Of a DNA stretch of 64,000 nucleotides, positions 17,688 to 25,149 are shown in pieces; position 1 is the stretch's first letter; each line of letters begins with the position of its first letter. This DNA is from JBBIWA01 sp037439425 (lineage in GTDB: Bacteria > Acidobacteriota > Blastocatellia > RBC074). The DNA is taken from positions 1 through 64,000 of the forward strand of contig JBBIWA010000014.1 in NCBI GenBank assembly GCA_037439425.1, given 5' to 3'. Below the pieces are notes generated by a model that was not told the DNA's origin, did not search any database, and saw only the letters and a program-made list of their open reading frames with translations. The position numbers were made by a program, and so were the translations under genes.

Positions 17688-18392
17688 TCATTTCTCCTGG
17701 CACCGTGCGAGCCATTCCACTCCCGCTTGCTTCAGGCTCAGGCGGAGCATTTCGCGTCCCCGCGCAATGCGGGACTTGACGGTGCCTACGGAAACTTCCA
17801 GAATCTCAGCGATCTCCTCGTAAGAGAGTCCTTCAATATCACGCAGGATGACTGCAATACGGAAATCCCTTTTCACGGTCGCAAGCGCTGCCTCGATCTG
17901 ACGGTGACGTTCCCGATCAATCGCTATCGTTTCTGGCGAGGCTGCAGGGCTGATTAGTTGTCGCCTGACTTCACCGTCTCCGTCTCTAGCTTCATCGAGC
18001 GACTCGGTCTCGTCGCGATGGCGGCGACGCCACCAGCGTTCAGCGCTGCGTGCCTGATTGATCGCCACGCGACAAACCCAGGTCTTAAGGCTCGCTTCAC
18101 CGCGGAATTTCCCCAAGTGGCGGAAGATTTTCAAAAAAGTCTCTTGCGTGGCATCCCGCGCCTCTTCAGCATCGCCCAGGATCCGCAAGGTAAGTGCATA
18201 GACCAGAGGCTGGTACTCGTTGACCAATTCCTCAAAAGCGCTCATTTCCCCCGCCCTGAGCCGTGCCACCAGTGCTTCTTCATGAGGCCAGACGAAGGCT
18301 GCTGGCGGAGCCAACTCAGCTCCTGCGGACTTAGCCTGGCTGAACTCGATCTCAAGTCCAACAGCCAGCAGGGCCTTTTCTTCGGCAAGCAT
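17688..18392 (-). CDS. ECF-type RNA polymerase sigma factor (sigma-24 family)
   Basis: The 234-residue product carries sigma region 2 (residues about 50-120: GEMSAFEELVNEYQPLVYAL, DATQETFLKIFRHLGKFRGE, LKTWVCRVAINQARS) and sigma region 4 with its helix-turn-helix (about 165-220: ALATVKRDFRIAVILRDIEG, LSYEEIAEILEVSVGTVKSR, IARGREMLR). It lacks regions 1 and 3, as expected for the ECF class. The 40-residue N-terminal extension is longer than usual. The downstream anti-sigma gene implies control by an envelope signal. Which promoters it reads cannot be told from this window. Confidence 0.94.
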   Translation of the reverse strand: MLAEEKALLAVGLEIEFSQAKSAGAELAPPAAFVWPHEEALVARLRAGEMSAFEELVNEYQPLVYALTLRILGDAEEARDATQETFLKIFRHLGKFRGEASLKTWVCRVAINQARSAERWWRRRHRDETESLDEARDGDGEVRRQLISPAASPETIAIDRERHRQIEAALATVKRDFRIAVILRDIEGLSYEEIAEILEVSVGTVKSRIARGREMLRLSLKQAGVEWLARCQEK

Positions 18393-18677
18393 GCGCGCTT
18401 ACTCCCGAATTTTCTTCCCGATGAAGCCTTTACGTGCGGCCGCACGTACTGGATCTCACTCTCTTAAAACCGGTGGCACCATATTAGACACCGCGTTTGA
18501 AAGAAAGTTCCCGCCTCAATCTTAAATGTTTATTGGCTGCGAGGGAAGAGAGAGCCCACTAGAGCAAAAGGCAAAGAGTAAAGAGCCAGGCCAGCGCTCT
18601 TTGCGAGGTCAGGGCCGTACTAACTAGAGCGTGTCACATAAATGAGCGCGAAAAAGAGAGAAAACGGCGCTCAAAGA

Positions 18678-18711
18678 CAGAGATTTCCAACCTCGCGGTT
18701 GAGAATCTCTG
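18678..18711. other. 15-bp stem-loop
   Basis: CAGAGATT (18678-18685) pairs with AATCTCTG (18704-18711), continuing inward to CCAACC/GGTTG around a TCGC loop with one mismatch. It lies in the gap upstream of the sigma factor gene, where no gene is present (18393-18884). It has no T-run; its role is unknown. Confidence 0.45.
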
Positions 18712-18756
18712 GCACTTTCACTGATGTTTCCTACAACTATGTCTTTCTCAGGAGTC

Positions 18757-18858
18757 ACTGATGTCGCGCTGCGACGCGGGAGAGATGATGAAAAGCTCAC
18801 GAGCGCCTGCTTGCGCGCAGGCAAGTGCGTTTGCGAGCGTGCAGGTTTTTTTACTCTT
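18757..18858. repeat. dispersed repeat, copy 1 of 2
   Basis: Begins CTGATGTCGCGCTGCGACGC, includes a 6-bp hairpin GTCGCG/CTGCGAC, continues through GGGAGAGATGATGAAAAG and a REP-like GC-rich hairpin ending GCGTGCAGG, and closes ACTCTTAACTA. The second copy is at 23687-23769. The two differ mainly in the hairpin loop. Confidence 0.7.
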
Positions 18859-18929
18859 AACTAGACGAGCACGCTAGCGGCGCGCGCCATTAGTTTCTAC
18901 ACAAGTCAAGATGTGGTACAAAAGAGTCT

Positions 18930-19055
18930 ATGGTCATAAAAGTTCCTGAACTCGAACCGCGCTGGCAAGCGCTCTATCGCAGACTGGTCAAACAACATTT
19001 GAGCGCTGCCCAGGGGGTGGCCGCCCTGGGCGCCAGGATAAGGGTGAAGAGCTGA
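18930..19055 (+). pseudogene. N-terminal fragment of a transposase-like protein
   Basis: ATG at 18930 gives 41 residues, MVIKVPELEPRWQALYRRLV then KQHLSAAQGVAALGARIRVK, before a TGA. It lies 25 bp inside the left inverted end. The start position relative to the end fits a transposase gene, whose remainder is missing until 19747. Identification as transposase rests mostly on this placement. Confidence 0.45.
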
Positions 19056-19083
19056 GGCCCAATCCCTTAAAGCGGCATTGGGG

Positions 19084-19193
19084 GATCGTTCAGGTCCTAG
19101 CTTCCTGCCACGCTGAGGAACATTCCAAAATTTCCCATCGGAAGCGCCGAGGAGAGGATCATTCAGGTCCTAGCTTCCTGCCACGCTGAGGAG
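19084..19193. repeat. two direct copies of a 36-bp sequence
   Basis: Near-identical copies at 19084-19119 and 19157-19193 share TTCAGGTCCTAGCTTCCTGC followed by CACGCTGAGGA, separated by about 37 bp. They lie inside the degenerate insertion sequence. Confidence 0.7.
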
Positions 19194-19320
19194 GGGGCTC
19201 ACCAAGCCGAGAGGCTAGAGCTGGACCATTCCCCAACTGCCTTGGGGAACTGCGAAAGAGTTTCAGCCTTCCGAATAGGCTGGGCTTGAGCTTTTGTCAT
19301 TACCCAAGTTTTTGTATGCC

Positions 19321-19740
19321 GATGCCACGAGAGAACTCTTGTGGAACCTCACGCTGGTGGCTACAGAGAGCTGGGCGAGCATTGAAGATGCCACGAGAGA
19401 AGTCTTGTGGAGCTTCACGCTATTAGCTAAGGGAAGTAGGCGAGCATTGAAGATGCCACGAGCTTGCCTCGTGGAGCCTCACGCTGTTGGCTACCGGGAA
19501 CTAGGCGAGCAAGCGAGCCACCAGAGCATTGAAGATGCCACGAGACAAGCCTTGTGGAGTCTCACGCTGGTGGCTACAACGAGCCACCAGAGCATTGAAG
19601 ATGCCACGAGAGAAGTCTTGTGGAACTTCACGCTGATGACTACGGTAGCCGATAACGTGAATCACCACGAGGCAAGCTCGTGGCATTGGTAGCTCAGAAG
19701 CGTGTCGGTGGTAGCTGACAACGTGAATCACCACGAAAGC
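19321..19740. repeat. palindromic tandem array, about 66 bp per unit
   Basis: Units start at 19321, 19387, 19452, 19534 and 19600 with GATGCCACGAG, then a loop, then CTTGTGGA or CTCGTGGA, then CACGCTG.TGGCTAC and GCGAGCATTGAA. The unit at 19452 has the dyad CCACGAG/CTCGTGG. The tail after 19640 repeats TAGCCGATAACGTGAATCAC as at 100-200. The array sits inside the degenerate insertion sequence and is shared with positions 1-215. Unit length is irregular (65-82 bp). Confidence 0.8.
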
Positions 19741-19746
19741 AAAAAG

Positions 19747-19986
19747 GATCGGATCGTGCTTTACAACAAGAATGACTTCGGCATCCGCTTGAGTGGACGG
19801 CTGATGAAGCGGGACGTGGGGTATACTGCCCCTGCCTTGCTCGCTGGCTTCTGGAACTTGCTCCCCCATCATTGACGCGCTCGAACGCTACTTGGTCGCT
19901 CGCAGATTCAGCAGTTCGCCCAACAGCTCCAGCAGATGCTCGGTTTGGAGGGCTATGACCATGTTTTTAAAGATCAATTTGTGTAG
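19747..19986 (+). pseudogene. C-terminal fragment of a transposase-like protein
   Basis: The reading frame gives DRIVLYNKNDFGIRLSGRLM, KRDVGYTAPALLAGFWNLLP, then a frameshifted IDALERYL, then QIQQFAQQLQQMLGLEGYDH and VFKDQFV with a stop at 19984-19986. Two compensating shifts near 19877-19905 break it. The stop overlaps the right inverted end of the element. No catalytic residue can be assigned from what remains. Confidence 0.5.
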
Positions 19987-20099
19987 AAACTAATGGCGTG
20001 CGCTCCCAAGGATTTTCCGAGGGGTCAGGAAAATGCGAAACGATTCTACCAGGGCGGCGAGCGCTGCGCCAGAAGCTTGTAGGGTATTGGTCTCGATCT

Positions 20100-20242
20100 T
20101 TGGTCCCGGACAATCATCCGCTGCTACAACTCAAGCGAGCCCTGGATTGGGAAGCGGCGATCAAGACGGTGATAGTCGGTCCTGGCGCCAGGCGAGCGAA
20201 AACGTGGAGGGGGGCGTGCTTTGCCCTGGCCGGTGTTATTAA
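20100..20242 (+). pseudogene. possible second transposase remnant
   Basis: The frame gives LVPDNHPLLQLKRALDWEAA, which resembles the N-terminal part of some IS transposases, and after a frameshift WRQASENVEGGVLCPGR. Nothing else of the gene is left. It begins about 100 bp beyond the first element's right end. Assignment is tentative. Confidence 0.3.
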
Positions 20243-20345
20243 GGAATTTCGGATTGCGAATTTCGGATTTCGGATTTGAGCTGCGAATTTCGGATCTCGG
20301 ATTGAGTAAGGAACTAGATCCGAAATCCCAAATTCGGAAATTCGT
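20231..20345. repeat. low-complexity ATTTCGGATT-type repeat
   Basis: Imperfect iterations of CGAATTTCGGATTTCGGATT on one side and, after 20320, the complementary ATCCGAAATCCCAAATTCGG, so the whole can fold back. No gene; 20346-20615 also lacks a supported gene. Confidence 0.7.
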
Positions 20346-20615
20346 TCCAAAATCACGTCAGTATCGCGCGGGCCGAAGCTGGGTTGGGCGTCTAGGGGAA
20401 GGCCGAGCTCACCGCGCTGACCTGCCTGCCAGCAGGCAGGTGCGAAATTTGGTCAAACAAGCCAAAGCCGCCGGCTGGGTGCAAGGCTGAATGACACAGG
20501 CGGCGAGGAAAAGAAAAGAGGAAAAGAAAAAAGAAGCAAAAAAGGCTCATACCGGTGGTGTATGGTCAAGCTGATTATGCGACACGCTTTGGTTAGACTC
20601 TGTTGCAAAAGCCGA

Positions 20616-22622
20616 TCAAGGCGCGCCAACGAGAAATACATCATAAGCCCAACACCCCACCTGCGAGCCTCTGGCATCTTCAACTTTTGCGCGGTAGCGG
20701 AAGACATTGCCAGACTGGTCGCGCCGCCTCGATTCTCGATAATCAAGTGAGATCGAAACGATCCCAAGTGACGGCAATGAGTAAAGCTCGTTGGCCTCTG
20801 AAACGCCGTTGTGATTGCTGTCCAGCCACAGACGCAACGAAGCGAAGATGGCATCTCTACTATCTATTACACCATCGCCATTGCCGCCGGTGGCCAGGAG
20901 ATCATATTCGGCCAGCGCCAGAAAACCATTCGGTTTGTTTGAGGGCAGTTGGGGAGTGAAGTTGCCGAACAACTCCGTGCCATTGTCAATCGTGCCGTTG
21001 CCGTTGCGATCAAGAACCAGCCAGGCGTCATCGCTGTAAGCTTTGGTCCAGGCCGTGTGGTTAGGCGAACCATTACCGTCCAGGTCGAACCACACACCCT
21101 CACCGGCAGCAGTCAACTCAAAGCCATTGCCCAGCGTGTCAATCAAGATTGGCGTATAGCAATATCCAGTGGTAGAGTCACAATAAGCTCCGATCTCCAA
21201 GCATTGCTCATCAGTGCAACCACCATCGCCAGGACAACTTATGAGCGTCAGATTTTGTGCGCCCTGGCTTCCGGACTGATTCAATTCTCCGGCATCTCCG
21301 GCGCGAGGGCCACTATCACCGGGGGGGCCATCGCTACCTCGACCGAGGTTACCGATGCCAGAGCCGCAAGTGCCTGATCCCGGTTCGCCTGGTTCTCCAC
21401 CTGGCCCGCCGAGTCCTCCCATTCCAGGATATCCTCCTTCTCCTCCAGCTCCCGAAGCTCCCCCATTGGTGTTAATTATCAGAACTACCGTGGCTGGGTA
21501 GGAAGCGTTAACATTCCCACCGTTGCCCCCTCGTCCCCCCTTGCCGCCTCTACCACCCTCTCCTCCTTGCCCACCTTTCCCGCCTGGCCCACCTTGTCCA
21601 CCTTTACCGAAATGTACAGGGTTCGATCCACAACAAGCTGCTCCGGGTCCTCCTTTACCACCTTGTCCGCCTCTTCCACCCTGTGCGCCTGTTCCCCCCG
21701 GCCCTCCTTTTTGACCCTGACCGCCTTGTAAAGACCAGATGAAGGTATCTGTTGATTCGCATGGAATGCTACATATTAGGTCCCCTCGAGCATTATTTCC
21801 CGGCTCTCCTTCTCCACCCTGTCCCCCTGCTGCACCATCTGCACCGAGGAGTAAGGTGTAGGGGGAGTAGCCAGTATAACCATCTGGGTGATTCGGACAC
21901 TCTCCAGGCTCTCCTGTTGGCCCAACTTGTGTATTAGGAGGGGGAGTCGGCGGAGTCGTTCCGGCAGCGCCAGTGCCATCCTTCGGAGCACCATCCAAAT
22001 TGATCTCTACAGGACAACTGAAATACGCATAGCCCCCTGATATTCTTGTAATCGGGTAGCCTGCAATAGTGGCCGGCGAATTATTGAAACTCGCTTTCTG
22101 GAATGGTGAGCGTTTGAGCGAGCTAACTTTAACCCTTCTTTCAATAGGCTCGATAAGATATAGGTGAACATCTCCCTGACCGCGAATATATGGGCAAGTC
22201 TCACCTTCAAAAATCAGTTTCCTTACGAGGATAAAGACATCTCCTGTGGTGTCGACCTGTCCGGGCAAAATTAAGGTGTCAGCTAGGTAAACACCGCGGA
22301 GATACCCCCCTTCCCTTCTTACAGCTCGCATTTCTGTCATCTTGTCAAAATAGGGTTTCAGTACCTTCCGCCAGTGTCGGTTACTCAGTATCTCAGGATC
22401 AAAAGGAACGCCATGTCGGCGCAGCATCTCCTTCCCTTTCTCGAAGGTGGGCCGAAATGTCTGGTAACGTCGTTCTAGCTCCATCCGTCTTTGAGCCATT
22501 ATTTCTTGGCTGTAAACTACATTCTTCCTTGCAAGAGGTGGTTGTAGGATTGATAGGCTAAAGGCAGCCAAAACCACACAGCCGCCCATCAGGACTTTAC
22601 GACCCAATAACTCAGTGCCCAT
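20616..22622 (-). CDS. secreted collagen-like glycine-rich protein with C-terminal calcium-binding-like domain
   Basis: About 668 residues from the ATG at 22622 (MGTELLGRKVLMGGCVVLAA), which begins a signal peptide; upstream starts at 22634 and 22778 are possible, but 22667-22785 is a repeat and an unlikely coding sequence. Residues about 30-230 form a globular region (LERRYQTFRPTFEKGKEMLR, HGVPFDPEILSNRHWRKVLK). Residues about 234-449 are collagen-like Gly-x-y and GGxGG repeats (GGQGGKGGPG, GGRGGKGGRGGNGG). From about 490, ILIDTLGNGFELTAA, WFDLDGNGSP, LVLDRNGNGTIDNGTELFGN and GNGDGVIDSRDAIF carry Asp-rich loops like EF-hands or dockerins. The C-terminal domain is common in Acidobacteriota; function unknown. 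Confidence 0.82.
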   Translation of the reverse strand: MGTELLGRKVLMGGCVVLAAFSLSILQPPLARKNVVYSQEIMAQRRMELERRYQTFRPTFEKGKEMLRRHGVPFDPEILSNRHWRKVLKPYFDKMTEMRAVRREGGYLRGVYLADTLILPGQVDTTGDVFILVRKLIFEGETCPYIRGQGDVHLYLIEPIERRVKVSSLKRSPFQKASFNNSPATIAGYPITRISGGYAYFSCPVEINLDGAPKDGTGAAGTTPPTPPPNTQVGPTGEPGECPNHPDGYTGYSPYTLLLGADGAAGGQGGEGEPGNNARGDLICSIPCESTDTFIWSLQGGQGQKGGPGGTGAQGGRGGQGGKGGPGAACCGSNPVHFGKGGQGGPGGKGGQGGEGGRGGKGGRGGNGGNVNASYPATVVLIINTNGGASGAGGEGGYPGMGGLGGPGGEPGEPGSGTCGSGIGNLGRGSDGPPGDSGPRAGDAGELNQSGSQGAQNLTLISCPGDGGCTDEQCLEIGAYCDSTTGYCYTPILIDTLGNGFELTAAGEGVWFDLDGNGSPNHTAWTKAYSDDAWLVLDRNGNGTIDNGTELFGNFTPQLPSNKPNGFLALAEYDLLATGGNGDGVIDSRDAIFASLRLWLDSNHNGVSEANELYSLPSLGIVSISLDYRESRRRDQSGNVFRYRAKVEDARGSQVGCWAYDVFLVGAP

Positions 22623-22666
22623 AGCCGTCCTCATCCATTTAGGAGCGGCTCTTTTTCGATGACCCG

Positions 22667-22787
22667 CGGCAATCATTTTGCTCGTTACAATCATCCGGGT
22701 TTTAGCTGCCTTATAATCCGTCCGGCGTCGGCTGTCAAGCTGCTGCCAAGCGGCAATCATTTTGCTCGCCACAATCATCCGGGTTTC
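22667..22787. repeat. direct repeat of about 37 bp, two copies
   Basis: Copies at 22667-22703 and 22751-22787 share CGGCAATCATTTTGCTCG and ACAATCATCCGGGTTT with two differences. They lie just upstream of the collagen-like gene, and their translation accounts for the odd duplicated N-terminal residues if the far upstream start were used. Confidence 0.75.
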
Positions 22788-22855
22788 AGTCCTGCTCCAT
22801 ATGAATCTTATTGAGAAGGGTTTCCATCACTCGGCATAAGGTGTCGAAGTAGGTT

Positions 22856-23642
22856 CTGGAGTTTGGCGAATTTTCTGAGGAAATTCGCCAAACTCCAGAG
22901 GATAATCTGAGGATGGGATGCCTCCAGAGTAGAATCAGTCAATGACATTTGACCAATTTTACTTGGAGGAGATCCCATGCTCGCACGTATTTCACTCCGA
23001 GCGATTATCCACGTTCATCGACCAGCTTGGGCTGAGCCTCTCACAACCGCAGCGGCCTCATGTGGTCAACGTGGCCGACGCCCTGTTGGTGTGCGAAGTC
23101 CGCGTTATGATCTCGCAGAGGCATCCCAGTGACAAACGCCTGGCTCCCGGAGCCAGCACCGATCTCGCCCTGACGCCGACGGTGGCGCTGAAGCGTTATG
23201 GCCGGCGTTGGTCGTGCGAGGTGGACAACCTCTGCTTGAAAAATCACGTGGGCTTGGCCTCCTGGAGGCTTCAGCCCTACGAAGCGGTGGACAAGTGGTG
23301 CGCGGCTGCTGCACCTGGCCTGGGCCTATGTGGAGTGGCGCTTGGCCCAGGAACGTTCTGCTCAGATCACCTGTCCGGCAGACACTGGACAGCATTGAGA
23401 AGAACACGCCCGCGATTGGTTGACCGGGGCCTTGCAGAGGGTCCTGGAAAGGGGAGCCATCGAGCCGGTGCTCGAACACTTCCTGCGCCAAACCGACTGA
23501 GGGGCCTACGCCTCTCATCTCCTTCTGCCGTCCACCGCAGGCGCCGATCTTCTTCCCCGGCGCCGCGGTCTTTTTGTGCCCATTTGGCGGTCTTGATATC
23601 CTATCAGCACCACTGTCACGGACGATTTTCGCCAAAGCCCAG
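22856..23642. mobile_element. degenerate IS-like element, about 790 bp
   Basis: Imperfect inverted ends: CTGGAGTTTGGCGAATTT at 22856-22873 and CTGGGCTTTGGCGAAAA (reverse complement of 23626-23642). The left end also forms a perfect 18-bp hairpin with 22881-22898. It encloses a frameshifted transposase-like pseudogene. Similar sequence (CATATGAATCTTATTGAGA) flanks both sides at about 22799 and 23662. Confidence 0.55.
22942..23500 (+). pseudogene. internally deleted, frameshifted IS4-like transposase
   Basis: The start gives MTFDQFYLEEIPCSHVFHSE then RLSTFIDQLGLSLSQPQRPH and VVNVADALLVCE. An abrupt join follows; then DLALTPTVALKRYGRRWSCE, VDNLCLKNHVGLASW, and after a shift LLHLAWAYVEWRLAQERSAQ, an in-frame stop, EEHARDWLTGALQRVLERGA and IEPVLEHFLRQTD with a stop at 23498-23500. 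The YGRRWSCEVDN motif near the C-terminal glutamate is typical of DDE transposases of the IS4 superfamily. The catalytic middle is deleted, so it cannot be active. The IS4 name is inference. Confidence 0.6.
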
Positions 23643-23686
23643 TAGGTTTTCAGCCCTGTTCCATATGAATCTTATTGAGAGTCATT

Positions 23687-23769
23687 CATGTCGCGTTGCG
23701 ACGCGGGAGAGATGACGAAAAGTTCACGAGCGTACGCTGATCTAGCGTGCAGGATCTTCACTCTTAACT
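23687..23769. repeat. dispersed repeat, copy 2 of 2
   Basis: ATGTCGCGTTGCGACGCGGG, AGAGATGACGAAAAG, then hairpin GTACGCTGATCTAGCGTGC and ACTCTTAACTA. It matches 18757-18858 and ends a stretch of repeats that begins at 22667. Beyond it, 23770-24051 holds no supported gene. Confidence 0.7.
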
Positions 23770-24051
23770 AAAGGGTGCCAGCCTTGAAAGACCGGCCTCA
23801 GTTCAATTGCTGCTCTGCGGCCGCAGTAGTTACCTCTGCCATAAATGCCTCTGTTTAAGCTTAGTGCATTCATTATTATCAAAGCTTTGCTTAACTTGCT
23901 CATTGATCTCGAATCGGACATTATTTTTGGGGGGAAACGAGTCAATGAAAGTAGTTAGGCCAATTTTCAAATTGGCAAAAGCTCGGTAAGAAGCTCCAAA
24001 CCGCTACCGTCGGAAGTAGTCCTACCATAGCGGATTTCGTTTAGAACCCAC

Positions 24052-24057
24052 TATAAT
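24052..24057 (+). promoter_or_regulatory. possible -10 element (TATAAT)
   Basis: A perfect TATAAT lies 41 bp before the radical SAM gene start. No good -35 hexamer is at the usual distance. An inverted repeat CCGCTA/TAGCGG at 24001-24033 is just upstream and could be an operator, but this is a guess. Confidence 0.25.
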
Positions 24058-24098
24058 GTGGTAGTTTAAAAGCACAGATGCAGGGAGGATGAGCTGCG

Positions 24099-25133
24099 AT
24101 GTTTGCAGAGGTTGAGACAAGCTCGCAGGTTCCCATTGAGCTGCATGGCGAAGGGCGCTTTCTTCTGCGCCGGGCCGATTTCATTCCGGCCTACATCAAG
24201 ACCTACGAAGAGGGCCGCCTCAGGGAGAAGGCAGAAGCAGCGCTGGAGCTGCTGCGCTCCTGTAGCGTCTGCCCGCGCAACTGCCACGTAGACCGTTTGG
24301 CTGATAAAACTGCCGTCTGCCATACGGGCCGCTACGCCCGCGTTTCGAGTGCTTTTGCCCATTTCGGAGAAGAGGATTGTTTGCGAGGCTGGAACGGGAG
24401 CGGAACGATCTTCTTCGCCTGGTGCAATCTTCGCTGTGCCTTTTGCCAGAACTATGAGACCAGTCAGGACGGAGAAGGCGGCGTGGTCAGGCCTGAAGAA
24501 CTGGCAACTATCATGCTCGAGCTGCAGGAGGCCGGTTGTCACAACATCAACTTCGTCACTCCGGAGCACGTCGTCCCGCAAATCCTTGAAGCCCTTCCCA
24601 TCGCCGTAGGTCGCGGCCTGCGCCTGCCGCTGGTCTACAACACCAGCTCCTACGACAGCCTCGATAGCATCCGTTTGATGGATGGGGTGGTAGACATATA
24701 CATGCCCGACTTCAAGTTGTGGGATAGCAGTCGCAGCCTGAAGTATCTGCTGGCTCGCGATTATCCCGATGCAGCGCGGCGCGTGATTCAGGCGATGCAC
24801 CAGCAGGTAGGAGAATTGAAGGTGGATGAAGACGGTTTGGCGCTGCGCGGCCTACTGGTCCGCCATCTGGTGATGCCTGGACTGTTGGAAGAGACGCGCC
24901 AGATTATGCGCTATCTGGCCGAAGAGGTCTCTCCTGACACCTACGTCAATCTTATGGATCAGTACTTCCCCGCCTGGAAAGCAAAAACTCAGGAGAAGTA
25001 TGTCGAGATCAATCGTCCCATCACCAGCGCGGAATTTAATCAAGCCCTCGCCCAAGCATATCAAGCTGGTCTCTGGCGAATAGACACGCGCTGGCGCTTT
25101 GTCATCCCCAAGCGAGTAGTGGTGTGGATGTAG
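24099..25133 (+). CDS. radical SAM protein of the PflX/COG1313 type
   Basis: The 344-residue product has CNLRCAFCQNYE at residues about 109-120, the CxxxCxxC motif that binds a [4Fe-4S] cluster and S-adenosylmethionine. An extra set of cysteines upstream (CSVCPRNCHVDR about 53, CHTGRY about 72) is typical of the PflX subfamily. The core continues PEHVVPQILEALPIAVGRGL and VDIYMPDFKLWD. Members resemble pyruvate formate-lyase activases but the substrate is unknown. No formate-lyase gene lies nearby. GGGAGGA at 24083-24089 supports the start. It is convergent with the amidohydrolase gene, 16 bp away. Confidence 0.87.
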   Translation: MFAEVETSSQVPIELHGEGRFLLRRADFIPAYIKTYEEGRLREKAEAALELLRSCSVCPRNCHVDRLADKTAVCHTGRYARVSSAFAHFGEEDCLRGWNGSGTIFFAWCNLRCAFCQNYETSQDGEGGVVRPEELATIMLELQEAGCHNINFVTPEHVVPQILEALPIAVGRGLRLPLVYNTSSYDSLDSIRLMDGVVDIYMPDFKLWDSSRSLKYLLARDYPDAARRVIQAMHQQVGELKVDEDGLALRGLLVRHLVMPGLLEETRQIMRYLAEEVSPDTYVNLMDQYFPAWKAKTQEKYVEINRPITSAEFNQALAQAYQAGLWRIDTRWRFVIPKRVVVWM

Positions 25134-25149
25134 AGTTCGACTTCGCCGC

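Larger units (their letters stand above)
18885..19998. mobile_element. degenerate 1.1-kb insertion-sequence-like element
   Basis: Perfect 20-bp inverted ends: CGCCATTAGTTTCTACACAA at 18885-18904 and its reverse complement at 19979-19998. A transposase-like N-terminal piece starts right after the left end (18930) and a C-terminal piece stops right at the right end (19986). The middle has been lost and is replaced by a direct repeat and a palindromic array. A fragment of the left end recurs at 32345-32416. I cannot name the IS family. Confidence 0.65.

Noticed and set aside
19321..19740. CRISPR array
   Set aside because: Units vary between 65 and 82 bp, the repeated part covers most of each unit, there are no unique spacers of equal length, and no cas gene is in the window.
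21523..21714. Proline-rich plus-strand frame
   Set aside because: It is the complement of the glycine-rich repeat of the collagen-like gene.
22799..23682. CATATGAATCTTATTGAGA copies as target-site duplications of the IS4-like element
   Set aside because: They are too long and lie outside the inverted ends by 20-60 bp on each side; more likely part of an earlier repeat.
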